From: Pseudomonas sp. B21-028
GTDB taxonomy: Bacteria; Pseudomonadota; Gammaproteobacteria; Pseudomonadales; Pseudomonadaceae
Length of the DNA: 64,000 bases
Direction: 5' to 3'
Assembly: GCF_024749045.1 (NCBI RefSeq)
Contig: NZ_CP087184.1
Coordinates: 1,426,001-1,490,000 of the forward strand
Within the stretch, counting starts at the first letter, position 1. Each line of letters opens with the position of its first letter. This document shows, piece after piece, positions 8,978 through 17,175 of the stretch. The notes under the pieces are model-generated. The model ran no database searches, had not been told where the DNA came from, and saw only the letters and a program-made list of their open reading frames with translations. Made by a program: the position numbers and the translations under genes.

Positions 8978-9113
8978 TGTGGGAGCGGGCTTGCTCGCGA
9001 AAGCGGTTTGCCGGCCAACATGGGTGTTGAATGTAATGGCCTATTCGCGAGCAAGCCCGCTCCCACACTGAATACCGCAGGTCATCCTGTGGGAGCGAGC
9101 CTGCTCGCGATGA
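8978..9113. repeat. REP doublet plus a single REP ('gtgggagcgagcctgctcgcga' family)
   Basis: 8978-9067 is a REP pair in inverted orientation (gtgggagcgggcttgctcgc ... gcgagcaagcccgctcccac). It is followed by a lone REP at about 9088-9112. It fills the gap between the hydrolase and the SEC-C gene. Confidence 0.9.
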
Positions 9114-9149
9114 CGATTCAATCGGCGAAGACAGGCTCCGCCGCGGCCA

Positions 9150-9353
9150 TCAAGCGCCGTGGCACTTCTTGAATTTCTTGCCATTGCCGCAGGGGCAAGG
9201 GTCGTTGCGGCCGACATCCTTCAAGGCATTGCGCACCGGCTCCTGGTGGGCATGGCCGCAGTTCGGACCGTGGACGTGGCCGTGGTCATGATCGTGGTGA
9301 TGGTCGTGATCGTGGTTGCAATCAGGACCGTGAACGTGGGGTTGTTGGGTCAT
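9150..9353 (-). CDS. Small His-rich SEC-C motif protein
   Basis: A 67-aa protein with two parts. Residues 1-37 are extremely His/Asp-rich ([16 protein letters not shown]), resembling Ni/Zn storage or metallochaperone tails, with Cys residues at CNHD and NCGH. Residues about 45-67 form a SEC-C zinc motif ([19 protein letters not shown]; CxC...CH), as found at the C-terminus of SecA. Predicted cytosolic metal-binding protein; the function is not established. It ends a compact minus-strand cluster, starting 5 nt after the stop of the LEA-type lipoprotein gene. Confidence 0.85.
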   Translation of the reverse strand: MTQQPHVHGPDCNHDHDHHHDHDHGHVHGPNCGHAHQEPVRNALKDVGRNDPCPCGNGKKFKKCHGA

Positions 9354-9358
9354 CGGGG

Positions 9359-9844
9359 TTACTCCGCAATAAAATCGGCGGCGATTATCACGCCATTGCG
9401 TTTCAGGTGCACGTAGTGGGCGATGAATAATCCGGTTTCCAGCTCACCTTCCAGACGATAGGGGATCTGTTGGCGGGGTTTTTCGAGCAGTTTCACCACT
9501 TCCCGCACCTGCGGCCACAGATTGGTGCGGATCGGTATCTTGAAGTCGCCGCTTTGCCCGGGAGGGACGGTGAGCCAGTGCTCATGCTCACCTTCGGTCA
9601 GCAGCAGGTCGCCCAGATGGATCCGGTAGGTCAGACCGCGCACGGTCAGGTCGCTGTCGCCGGGGTTATCGACCCGCAAATGCAGTATGAACCGCTGTTC
9701 CAGCAGCCGGGCCCGCACCACCTCGACCTTGACCAGATGTACCTGCGGCTCGGATGCCTCGTCGGTTAGCCAGGACGCACAGCCGCCAAGCCCGATGAAC
9801 AGCAGCAGGCAGGTGATGCGTAGCGTGTGTAATGGATGGGTCAT
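9359..9844 (-). CDS. LEA14/WHy-domain lipoprotein
   Basis: A 161-aa predicted outer- or inner-membrane lipoprotein. The N-terminal signal [20 protein letters not shown] ends in the lipobox GGC (Cys about 22). The rest is a late-embryogenesis-abundant type 2 (WHy) beta-sandwich: [21 protein letters not shown], then [10 protein letters not shown] and LPRE-like strands. The NP motif characteristic of LEA14 is present (VDNPGD). In bacteria such proteins are linked to stress protection, but the specific role is unknown. Start: ATG complementary to 9842-9844, chosen because it immediately precedes the signal peptide. Adjacent to two SEC-C genes in the same direction. Confidence 0.82.
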   Translation of the reverse strand: MTHPLHTLRITCLLLFIGLGGCASWLTDEASEPQVHLVKVEVVRARLLEQRFILHLRVDNPGDSDLTVRGLTYRIHLGDLLLTEGEHEHWLTVPPGQSGDFKIPIRTNLWPQVREVVKLLEKPRQQIPYRLEGELETGLFIAHYVHLKRNGVIIAADFIAE

Positions 9845-9908
9845 TGTCCGCGCCTCTGCTTCCAGTCTAGCCCGCTGATACAGGGGCAAGCGTCGGACAT
9901 TTCCGAAA

Positions 9909-10397
9909 TCAGCGAGCGAAGTAGCCTGCGCAGCACTTCTTGAACTTGTGCCCGCTGCCGCACGGGCAACTGTCGTTGCGCCCGGTCTTGACCGGTACGG
10001 TCGGGTCGATGAAATACCAGCGCCCCTCGTTCTGCACGAATGACGACTGTTCGCGATGGGCGTGTTCCCCCTGGCCGTCGTGCCAACGCGCGGTGAAGGT
10101 GACAAAGGCATGCTCCGGCTGCCCACCGAACACCTCGCTGCTTTCCACCTCCAGCCCCAGCCACGTGCTTTTGCTGCTCCACTCACTGATGGAGAGGCGA
10201 TCGAGGCCCTCCTGCTGGGCGGGCAGGGTGGTGCTCACCAGGTAATCCACCAGCCCCAGCACATAGGCACTGTAGCGCGAACGCATCAGGGCTTCGGCGC
10301 AGGGGGCCGGGTGGCCGTCGTGATAATGGCCGCAGCAGGCGTTCAACGGGTTGCCACTGCCACAGGGACAAATGGTTGCGTTCAAGCTTGTGTTCAC
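9909..10397 (-). CDS. ychJ: YchJ family protein with two SEC-C zinc motifs
   Basis: A 162-aa homologue of E. coli YchJ. An N-terminal SEC-C-like motif ([19 protein letters not shown]) precedes the YchJ middle domain ([47 protein letters not shown]). The protein ends in a second SEC-C motif, [18 protein letters not shown]. Both clusters should bind zinc. The biochemical function of YchJ is unknown. Start: GTG complementary to 10395-10397, 2 nt after the TAG of the upstream DUF6231 gene, implying coupled translation. A longer in-frame extension exists but reads back through the neighbouring gene. Confidence 0.88.
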   Translation of the reverse strand: MNTSLNATICPCGSGNPLNACCGHYHDGHPAPCAEALMRSRYSAYVLGLVDYLVSTTLPAQQEGLDRLSISEWSSKSTWLGLEVESSEVFGGQPEHAFVTFTARWHDGQGEHAHREQSSFVQNEGRWYFIDPTVPVKTGRNDSCPCGSGHKFKKCCAGYFAR

Positions 10398-10399
10398 GG

Positions 10400-10897
10400 C
10401 TACCACCAATATTTTCCGAAGTTTTCGGGGTTGGCCCAAAAACGTGAATTGAGCCAATCGGGGACTTGTTTGTATTCAAGCAGATCGTAGGTAAACAGGG
10501 TCAGCACCTGTTCCTCGCGCTGGAACCGCTCACTGGCTTGCAGGGCCAGGGAAAAGAAGTCCGTTTCCTGCCAGCCACAGGCATCGAGGTCAGCCAACAC
10601 GGCGATACGGCTGGCGTTGAGATTACGAATGCCGCCCAGCAGGTTCAGACCGTCGCGCTTGGGCACGTGTTCCAGGCAATCGAGTGCCAGGGCCAGGTCG
10701 AAGCGCTGTCCGGCCACCTCCACCGGCAGCGGGCCGGGAGCAACCTGGACCACTTCGGTGTCGGGATGCGCCTGCTGGAACGCCTCGAGGGCGGGAAAGC
10801 TGCTGGCGCCGACCAACAGCAGTTTTCGCGGGGCATAACGGTCAAGCACGGCGGCCAGTGCTTGCTGGGGTGTGCGCGATGAAATGGCAACGGTCAT
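10400..10897 (-). CDS. DUF6231-type protein, methyltransferase-like fold
   Basis: A 165-aa protein resembling a short Rossmann methyltransferase: [15 protein letters not shown] is a glycine-loop-like start, and [15 protein letters not shown] resembles methyltransferase motif IV (DxLEHV). The classical GxGxG is degenerate (VGASS), so S-adenosylmethionine binding is doubtful. It corresponds to a Pseudomonas-restricted conserved family annotated DUF6231, with the characteristic C-terminal ENFGKYWW. Start: ATG complementary to 10895-10897 with GAGG about 9 nt upstream. It is the first gene of a minus-strand run continuing with ychJ. No function is assigned. Confidence 0.75.
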   Translation of the reverse strand: MTVAISSRTPQQALAAVLDRYAPRKLLLVGASSFPALEAFQQAHPDTEVVQVAPGPLPVEVAGQRFDLALALDCLEHVPKRDGLNLLGGIRNLNASRIAVLADLDACGWQETDFFSLALQASERFQREEQVLTLFTYDLLEYKQVPDWLNSRFWANPENFGKYWW

Positions 10898-11088
10898 TGA
10901 AATTCCTCGATCAGAACCGCCACGATAGCCTGCCTGGACAACGTGGCCTAGAGCGGTTTGCATCAAAACGTGCCGAACGGCCGCAAATACTGGACAAAAT
11001 CCGCGATAGCGCGGTGCTGGCGCAGATCCGAACTCGGGTCTTTACTCCCCAGAATCGGTGCAAAGCCGATCCCTCAAGGAGAAACCCG

Positions 11089-11784
11089 ATGAGCATAGTT
11101 CGGACAGCGTTACCCCTGGTTCTGCTAACCGGTGTGTTGACTGGTTGCGCAGGTTTGCAAAAAACCGACTGGCCGACCTGTGCGGCCGTCGGCGGCGTGG
11201 TTGGCGCGGGACTGGGCGCCACTGAAAGCACCTCCTGGGCCGGCGGCGGCGCGCTGTTTCTCGGCACCATGGCGGCGGCCTATTGCTGGGTGCACGGAGA
11301 CGGTGATGAAGACGGCGACGGTGTGCCGGACAGCCGCGACAAGTGCCCGGGCACACCGAAAGGCGTGCAGGTCGACGCAGATGGTTGCCCGCCGCCCGCT
11401 CCAGCGCCGATGGCCGAGGAGCCGGTTGTCGTCAAAGAGGAAACCATCGTGGTTCGCGATGTGCATTTCGAATTCAACAAGTCCACGTTGACGGCGGCCG
11501 ACAAAGAGGTGCTGAGTGGCGTTGCCACCCGCCTGAAACAGGAGTCGTCCACTGCCCAGCTGCGGGTAACCGGTCATACCGACAGTGTTGGCAGCAATGC
11601 CTACAACCAGCGACTGTCGGAGAAACGGGCCAACTCAGTGGTGCAGTACCTGGTCGAAAGCGGCGTGCCTCGCGCCAGTTTCGTCTCGGTTGCCGGTGCC
11701 GGTGAGAGTCAGCCGGTGGCCGACAACAACACCGCCGATGGACGCGCCATGAACCGTCGCACTGAAATCAAGATAAACCGCTGA
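11089..11784 (+). CDS. OmpA-family peptidoglycan-associated lipoprotein with calcium-type repeat
   Basis: A 231-aa envelope protein. Signal peptide with lipobox LTGC (Cys about 20); a Gly/Ala-rich segment (about 33-65, possible membrane insertion); a thrombospondin-type-3-like acidic stretch (DGDEDGDGVPDSRDKCPGTP), typical of Ca-binding linkers in OmpA proteins; a Pro-rich hinge; then a C-terminal OmpA domain with VHFEFNKSTLTAADKEVL, VTGHTDSVGSNAYNQRLSEKRA and NRRTEI. The Asp and Arg of the peptidoglycan-binding motif (TGHTD, LSEKR) are present. Start: ATG at 11089 with AAGGAG upstream. Followed by a hairpin at 11803. Monocistronic. Confidence 0.9.
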   Translation: MSIVRTALPLVLLTGVLTGCAGLQKTDWPTCAAVGGVVGAGLGATESTSWAGGGALFLGTMAAAYCWVHGDGDEDGDGVPDSRDKCPGTPKGVQVDADGCPPPAPAPMAEEPVVVKEETIVVRDVHFEFNKSTLTAADKEVLSGVATRLKQESSTAQLRVTGHTDSVGSNAYNQRLSEKRANSVVQYLVESGVPRASFVSVAGAGESQPVADNNTADGRAMNRRTEIKINR

Positions 11785-11802
11785 CCCCCTGTGGTGGTGA
11801 GT

Positions 11803-11834
11803 CTGTCGTGGTGAGGGTTCCCTCGCCACGACAG
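11803..11834 (+). terminator. Hairpin downstream of OmpA-type lipoprotein gene
   Basis: A 14-bp stem (ctgtcgtggtgagg / cctcgccacgacag, one G-T pair) with a 4-nt loop starts 18 nt after the stop codon and is followed by gttttcc. Likely an intrinsic terminator with a weak T-tract. The arm resembles the end of the 'tgtggcgagg' repeat family and may derive from it. Confidence 0.55.
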
Positions 11835-11952
11835 GTTTTCCAGCCAATGCCTGCGCCCTTGTCACATGGATTAAATTTGCTCCGCCCTCTGGCTTAACCA
11901 GCGCGCAAGCCGTTACTGTGCGTGCAAAGAATAATGTTCACCTGGGGGGCGT

Positions 11953-12225
11953 ATGAAGGTGTTTTGGGGGCTGGGGCGCTTGTTGACCCTGCTGTTCTGG
12001 CTGGTGGTGCTGGTCAATCTGGTCGTGCCGTTCGTCCATCCGCTGCATGTGTTGGTCAATCTTGCCGGGGTGCTGTTGCTGGCGGTCCACTTGCTTGAGC
12101 TGCTGTGGTTTCGGGCCAGTTTTCGTGGCTTGCCCTCGCCCGGTCGTGAACGCCTCAGAGTGCTGCTGTTCGGCATCTTTCATCTGCAAACCCTCCCGAC
12201 TGCCGCAGAGGCCTCCCATGCGTAA
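11953..12225 (+). CDS. DUF1145 family small membrane protein
   Basis: A 90-aa inner-membrane protein with two hydrophobic spans: LLTLLFWLVVLVNLVVPFV (about 10-28) and VLVNLAGVLLLAVHLLELL (about 32-50). A basic C-terminal cytoplasmic tail follows. The FW..V..NL..PF.HPLH pattern matches the DUF1145 (YhhL-like) family, whose role is unknown. Its stop overlaps the start of the next gene by 8 nt (ATGCGTAA), so the two are translationally coupled. Confidence 0.8.
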   Translation: MKVFWGLGRLLTLLFWLVVLVNLVVPFVHPLHVLVNLAGVLLLAVHLLELLWFRASFRGLPSPGRERLRVLLFGIFHLQTLPTAAEASHA

Positions 12226-12976
12226 ATTGTGTCTGCTCGCTGCATTCGTGTGCCCATGGGCGTGTGCTCAAGTGGTCCAGGTAGAAACCCACTCGTTGAT
12301 GCGTCTGCCCAATACCGCCAGCACCTTGACCCTGGAGCGGCTGGAGGTGGCCGACTACGGCACGTTGCTGGTGCCGTCGAACGTCACTCAATTGTCCATT
12401 GGCCAATTGCACCTTGGGCGCGAAGCGCGGATCGCCATCGTGCCTGCGCAACAGCCGCTGGCAATGAGCGTGACCCAGGCTGAACTGGCTGATGGCAGCC
12501 AGATCACTTCCCGCGGCGCGCGGGGCTCCTATACCAAGGCTGCACGGCCGGGGCGCGATCTCAACCTGCGTTTCAATGCGTTGAATGCACCAGTGCTGTC
12601 GGTGGATGCTCGTGGCGGCACGGGTGCGCCAGGCTACGTGGGCCTTGACGGTGCCAACGGGCAGGCCCCGGGTTGCACCTGGGGTTCGGCCGGACGCGGT
12701 GCCGATGGCAGCAATGGCAGTGATGGCCAGCCGGGGGCGACCGGTGCGCTGGTGCGCCTCGAACTGCCCCGGGATTACCCGGCTGAGCGGATCAAGGTTG
12801 TGGTCGATGGCGGCGCCGGCGGTGCGCCGGGTCCCGGTGGCAAGCCTGGCGCCGGCGGCAAGGCCAAGGGTTGTTTCGTCTACACCGCCGACGGCGGTAA
12901 AAGTGGCCGCCCGGGAACCGCCGGCCAGCCGGGTCCTGCCGGAGCAGCGGGGACGGTGACCGTACAACGGTTCTAA
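12218..12976 (+). CDS. Secreted collagen-like (Gly-X-Y) protein
   Basis: A 252-aa exported protein. Signal peptide MRKLCLLAAFVCPWACA, then a beta-rich domain of unknown type (about 20-135) with THSLMRLPNTASTLTLERL. Two glycine-triplet tracts follow: about 128-178 (GGTGAPGYVGLDGANGQAPG and GADGSNGSDGQPGATG) and about 203-248 (GGAGGAPGPGGKPGAGG, then GGKSGRPGTAGQPGPAGAAG). They are separated by a strand-like segment, VRLELPRDYPAERIKVVV. Cysteines (GCTWG, GCFVY) could form disulfides. Such collagen-like proteins occur in pseudomonads without firm function. Start: ATG at 12218, overlapping the DUF1145 stop. Confidence 0.75.
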   Translation: MRKLCLLAAFVCPWACAQVVQVETHSLMRLPNTASTLTLERLEVADYGTLLVPSNVTQLSIGQLHLGREARIAIVPAQQPLAMSVTQAELADGSQITSRGARGSYTKAARPGRDLNLRFNALNAPVLSVDARGGTGAPGYVGLDGANGQAPGCTWGSAGRGADGSNGSDGQPGATGALVRLELPRDYPAERIKVVVDGGAGGAPGPGGKPGAGGKAKGCFVYTADGGKSGRPGTAGQPGPAGAAGTVTVQRF

Positions 12977-12988
12977 GTCTGGAGGGAA

Positions 12989-13083
12989 CCCTGTGGGAGC
13001 GAGCCTGCTCGCGATAGCAATCTATCCGTCACATCAGGGCTGACTGACCGGACGCTATCGCGAGCAGGCTCGCTCCCACAGGG
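12989..13083. repeat. REP doublet (gtgggagcgagcctgctcgcgatagc family)
   Basis: Inverted REP pair with flanking ccctg/caggg. Left arm begins ccctgtgggagcgagcctgc; right arm ends gcaggctcgctcccacaggg. The central about 40 bp is unrelated to other copies. Lies between convergent genes. Confidence 0.9.
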
Positions 13084-13096
13084 GGCTGTTCGAATT

Positions 13097-13561
13097 TCAG
13101 AACATTGGTCGGGCCGCGGCAATCGCGACCACCAGCAATCCGATCAGCAGGTTGATTCCCACCAGTTTGCGGATTTTTCCCAGCACAGACGCAGCGGCCG
13201 GCCAGTCCTGCGCCGCCACGGCGCTGCGCAATGCCGGCAACTGCAAGCCCTGGATGCGGATGAACAGTGCCGTCATCACCACATACAGCCCCATCATGAT
13301 CTGTACGTAACGCGGTGCCGCTTCGAAACCGGCGAAGCGTACGTGGATCAGGCCTACACCGCTGATCGGCAAAAGCACCACAGCCACCCAGACCCAGATG
13401 AAAAAACGTTGAAATACTTCTACCCACAGTTTCAGCCGGGCAGGGCCCTCAAGCGCCGTCATTGCGGCGGGGCGCAGGATCATCCAGGCGAAGAACATGC
13501 CGCCGACCCAGACCAGGGCCGCCAGTAAATGCAGGGTGTAGATGAAGGCAAAGGGTGTCAT
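13097..13561 (-). CDS. CopD-domain membrane protein
   Basis: A 154-aa protein with four predicted membrane spans and the CopD-like pattern: FIYTLHLLAALVWVGGMFFAW at the start, an LEGPARLKLWVEVFQRFF loop, YVQIMMGLYVVMTALFIRI, and a final GINLLIGLLVVAIAAARP. His11 and the WVGG motif of span 1 are the features shared with CopD/PcoD copper-import proteins and YkoC-like haem-type membrane proteins. No cop genes are nearby, so copper transport is only a family-level guess. Divergent from dinG with a 98-bp gap. Confidence 0.78.
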   Translation of the reverse strand: MTPFAFIYTLHLLAALVWVGGMFFAWMILRPAAMTALEGPARLKLWVEVFQRFFIWVWVAVVLLPISGVGLIHVRFAGFEAAPRYVQIMMGLYVVMTALFIRIQGLQLPALRSAVAAQDWPAAASVLGKIRKLVGINLLIGLLVVAIAAARPMF

Positions 13562-13659
13562 TGAGTTACTCCGTTCTGCGCAGGATTCATTAGCGGGGTA
13601 TGATAGCCGCCGATCCGAACCACTGAAAATTTATCCAGCGTTTTTAGCGCCCGACATTC

Positions 13660-15804
13660 ATGATCAGCACCGAACTCAAAACCACGATCCAGGGCGCCTA
13701 TTCGCGTTTTCTCGAAGCCAAGAGCCTCAAGCCGCGTTATGGCCAGCGCCTGATGATCGCCGAAGTGACGAAAGTCCTGGGTGACATCGCCACTGATGAC
13801 GAAGGCCGGCGCGGTGGCGATCCTGCCGTCGTGGCGGTGGAGGCCGGTACCGGTACCGGCAAGACTGTCGCCTACAGCCTGGCGGCGATCCCCACGGCCA
13901 AGGCCGCCGGCAAGCGCCTGGTCATCGCCACGGCCACCATCGCCCTGCAGGAGCAGATCGTCTTCAAGGACTTGCCTGACCTGATGCGCAACAGCGGGTT
14001 GAACTTCAGCTTTGCACTGGCCAAGGGGCGCGGGCGCTACATGTGCCTGTCCAAGCTCGACATGTTGCTGCAAGAAGGCCAGGCGCAGACGGCCACGGCC
14101 CAGCTGTTCGAAGAAGAAGGCTTCAAGATCGAAGTCGATGAGGCCAGTCAGAAGCTGTTTACCAGCATGATCGAGAAACTGGCCGGCAATAAGTGGGACG
14201 GCGACCGCGACAGCTGGCCCACTACCCTGGAAGATGCCGACTGGGCTCGCCTGACCACCGACCACAGTCAGTGCACCAACCGTCATTGCCCGAACTTTGG
14301 CCAGTGTGCCTTCTACAAGGCCCGCGAAGGCATGGGCAAGGTCGACGTCATCGTCACCAACCACGACATGGTACTGGCGGACCTGGCCCTGGGCGGTGGC
14401 GCGGTGCTGCCGGACCCGCGCGATACAATCTACGTATTCGACGAAGGTCACCACTTGCCGGACAAGGCCATCGGTCACTTCGCCCATTACACCCGCTTGC
14501 GTTCCACCGCCGACTGGCTGGAAACCACCGCCAAGAACCTCACCAAGCTGTTGGCCCAGCATCCGCTGCCGGGCGACCTGGGCAAGTTCATCGAGCAAGT
14601 CCCCGAGCTGGCGCGGGAGATCAAGACGAACCAGCAGTTCATGTTCACCGCCTGCGAACAGGTGGCCGACTTCAAGCCGGGCGAGGATGTCGAGGGCCGC
14701 GAGCGGCCACGCCATCGTTTCGTCGGCGGCGTCGTCCCCGAGCACATGCGCGAAATGGGCATCGAGCTGAAGAAGGGCTTTGCCCGCCTCACCGACCTGT
14801 TCACGCGCCTGACCGACCTGCTCAAGGAAGGGATGGATGGCGAGGTCAATATCGGCATCGCCAGCAACCAGGCCGAGGAATGGTACCCGCTGTTCGGCAG
14901 CCTGTTGTCCCGTTCCCAGGGCAACTGGGAGCTGTGGACGGCCTTCACTACTGAGGACCCGGAGGACAATCCGCCGATGGCGCGCTGGCTGACCCTGGCC
15001 GAAAGCGGTTCGCTGTTCGATATCGAGGTCAATGCCAGCCCGATCCTGGCGGCGGACATGTTGCGTCGCAATCTGTGGAACGTGGCCTACGGGGCCTTGG
15101 TGACGTCCGCCACGCTGACTGCGCTTGGCACGTTCGATCGCTTCCGCATGCGCGCCGGCCTGCCGAAAACCGCCGTGACCGCCGTGGTTCCGAGCCCGTT
15201 CCATCACGCCGACGCCGGTGTGTTGCGGGTACCGGACCTGAAGGCCGATCCACGGGATGCCGCCGCGCACACCGCCGCGATCATCCGTGACCTGCCGGAA
15301 CTGGTGGAGGGGGCGCGGGGCACCCTGGTGCTGTTTTCTTCGCGCAAACAGATGCAGGACGTGTTCGACGGTCTCGACCGTGACTGGCGCAAGCAGGTGT
15401 TCATCCAGGGCAACCTGTCGAAGCAGGAGACCCTGAACAAGCACAAGGCGCGGGTCGATGGCGGGGATTCCAGCGTACTGTTCGGCCTGGCGAGCTTTGC
15501 CGAAGGGGTGGACCTGCCCGGTGCCTATTGCGAGCACGTGGTGATCGCCAAGATCCCGTTCTCGGTCCCGGATGACCCGGTGGAAGCGGCATTGGCCGAA
15601 TGGATCGAAGCCCGCGGCGGCAACCCGTTCATGGAGATCTCCGTGCCGGATGCCTCGCTGAAACTGGTCCAGGCCTGTGGCCGTTTGCTGCGTACCGAAG
15701 AAGACCGCGGCACCATCACCTTGCTCGACCGTCGCCTGGTAACTCAGCGCTACGGTAAGGCGATTCTCAATGCGTTGCCGCCGTTTCGGCGGGAGATTTC
15801 CTAG
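13660..15804 (+). CDS. dinG: ATP-dependent DNA helicase DinG (Fe-S, XPD-like)
   Basis: A 714-aa superfamily 2 helicase that unwinds DNA 5'-3' and helps remove R-loops and resolve replication-transcription conflicts. Walker A is EAGTGTGKT (61-69). The Fe-S cluster is supported by four Cys at 129, 205, 210 and 216 (MCLSK; CTNRHCPNFGQC). Motif II is DEGH (261-264). The second RecA domain has TSATL, LFSSRKQM, FAEGVDLPG and QACGRLLRTEEDRGTI. Length agrees with E. coli DinG. Start: ATG at 13660; no better ribosome site is visible. No LexA-like palindrome was recognised in the 98-bp upstream gap. Confidence 0.96.
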   Translation: MISTELKTTIQGAYSRFLEAKSLKPRYGQRLMIAEVTKVLGDIATDDEGRRGGDPAVVAVEAGTGTGKTVAYSLAAIPTAKAAGKRLVIATATIALQEQIVFKDLPDLMRNSGLNFSFALAKGRGRYMCLSKLDMLLQEGQAQTATAQLFEEEGFKIEVDEASQKLFTSMIEKLAGNKWDGDRDSWPTTLEDADWARLTTDHSQCTNRHCPNFGQCAFYKAREGMGKVDVIVTNHDMVLADLALGGGAVLPDPRDTIYVFDEGHHLPDKAIGHFAHYTRLRSTADWLETTAKNLTKLLAQHPLPGDLGKFIEQVPELAREIKTNQQFMFTACEQVADFKPGEDVEGRERPRHRFVGGVVPEHMREMGIELKKGFARLTDLFTRLTDLLKEGMDGEVNIGIASNQAEEWYPLFGSLLSRSQGNWELWTAFTTEDPEDNPPMARWLTLAESGSLFDIEVNASPILAADMLRRNLWNVAYGALVTSATLTALGTFDRFRMRAGLPKTAVTAVVPSPFHHADAGVLRVPDLKADPRDAAAHTAAIIRDLPELVEGARGTLVLFSSRKQMQDVFDGLDRDWRKQVFIQGNLSKQETLNKHKARVDGGDSSVLFGLASFAEGVDLPGAYCEHVVIAKIPFSVPDDPVEAALAEWIEARGGNPFMEISVPDASLKLVQACGRLLRTEEDRGTITLLDRRLVTQRYGKAILNALPPFRREIS

Positions 15805-15913
15805 GAGACCGTGATTTTGTGGTTGGCCAGCCGTCCCGTGACGGTTTCCAAAACCACCAATGGCTGAAACAATGCGGCCACTTGAGAAAGTCTTTGTTTC
15901 AAAGGAGTTGCGG

Positions 15914-17059
15914 GTGCAGATTCAAGGCCATTATGAACTTCAGTTCGAGGCGGTACGCGAAGCCTTCGCAGCGCTGTTCGATGATCCCCAGGAGCGCGGC
16001 GCGGCGCTGTGCATCCAGGTCGGCGGCCGGACGGTGATCGATCTGTGGGCCGGTACGGCTGACAAGGACGGCCATGAGGCCTGGCACAGCGATACCATCG
16101 CCAATCTGTTTTCCTGCACCAAGACCTTCACCGCGGTCACTGCTCTGCAGCTGGTGGCCGAGGGCAAGTTGCAACTGGACGTCCCGGTTGCCCGGTACTG
16201 GCCCGAATTTGCCGCGGCCGGCAAGCAATCCATTACCCTGCGCCAATTGCTCTGCCATCAGGCTGGATTGCCGGCGTTGCGTGCATTGCTGGCGCCCGAA
16301 GCCTTGTATGACTGGAGCACGATGGTCGACGCCCTGGCTGCCGAAACGCCTTGGTGGACACCGGGGGATGGCCATGGTTATGCCGCGATCACCTACGGCT
16401 GGCTGGTCGGTGAGCTGCTGCGCAGAGCCGATGATCGAGGGCCCGGAGAGTCCATCGTGGCACGGGTTGCCAGACCGTTGGGCCTGGATTTCCACGTCGG
16501 CCTCGCGGACCAGGAGTTCCATCGCGTGGCTCATATCGCTCGCGGCAAAGGCAACGTTGGCGATGCGGCAGCGCAACGTCTGCTCCAGGTGACGATGCGC
16601 GAACCCACCGCCATGACCACCCGGGCCTTCACCAATCCGCCATCCGTCCTGACCAGCACCAACAAGCCCGAGTGGCGACGCATGCAGCAACCGGCCGCCA
16701 ACGGCCACGGCAATGCCCGCAGCATCGCCGGGTTCTACGCCGGTCTGCTGGATGGCAGCCTGCTGGAAGGTGAAATGCTCGATGAACTGACCCGCCAGCA
16801 CAGCTTCGGCGAGGACAAGACGTTGCTGACCCGGACCCGTTTCGGCCTGGGCTGCATGTTGGACCAGCCGGATGTAGCGAATGCCACCTATGGCCTGGGC
16901 CCGCGGGCATTCGGTCATCCGGGGGCAGGTGGCTCCATCGGGTTTGCCGATCCGGAGCATGACGTGGCGTTCGGCTTCGTGACGAACACGCTGGGGCCTT
17001 ACGTGTTGATGGATCCGCGCGCGCAGAATCTGGCGCGGGTGCTTGCCACTTGTCTGTAA
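15914..17059 (+). CDS. Serine hydrolase of the class C beta-lactamase/esterase (EstB) family
   Basis: A 381-aa penicillin-binding-protein-fold hydrolase, probably a cytoplasmic esterase since no signal peptide is present. The catalytic SxxK is SCTK (in ANLFSCTKTF). The second motif is a Tyr in GYAAITYGWLVGELL. The third region is GHPGAGGSIGFADP, replacing the KTG of true beta-lactamases. Start: GTG at 15914, with GGAG exactly 6 nt upstream (15904-15907), is preferred to an in-frame ATG at 15860 that lacks a ribosome site. Substrate unknown. It sits between dinG and an OmpA-type gene, a neighbourhood also seen in other pseudomonads. Confidence 0.85.
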   Translation: MQIQGHYELQFEAVREAFAALFDDPQERGAALCIQVGGRTVIDLWAGTADKDGHEAWHSDTIANLFSCTKTFTAVTALQLVAEGKLQLDVPVARYWPEFAAAGKQSITLRQLLCHQAGLPALRALLAPEALYDWSTMVDALAAETPWWTPGDGHGYAAITYGWLVGELLRRADDRGPGESIVARVARPLGLDFHVGLADQEFHRVAHIARGKGNVGDAAAQRLLQVTMREPTAMTTRAFTNPPSVLTSTNKPEWRRMQQPAANGHGNARSIAGFYAGLLDGSLLEGEMLDELTRQHSFGEDKTLLTRTRFGLGCMLDQPDVANATYGLGPRAFGHPGAGGSIGFADPEHDVAFGFVTNTLGPYVLMDPRAQNLARVLATCL

Positions 17060-17175
17060 AACGTTCCTGAAGGGGCGCGCATCGGAACCTGGTGTCCTTT
17101 TCGGTTTCAAAGCGTCTGTTTATGTGCCCGGACAGGGTCCTGTATTTTTCATTTACATCATTTTGTGGATATCCA

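Noticed and set aside
13558..15537. 659-codon frame antisense to dinG
   Set aside because: dinG motifs and Fe-S cysteines are unambiguous. The antisense product is low-complexity Gln/Gly/Arg-rich shadow sequence.
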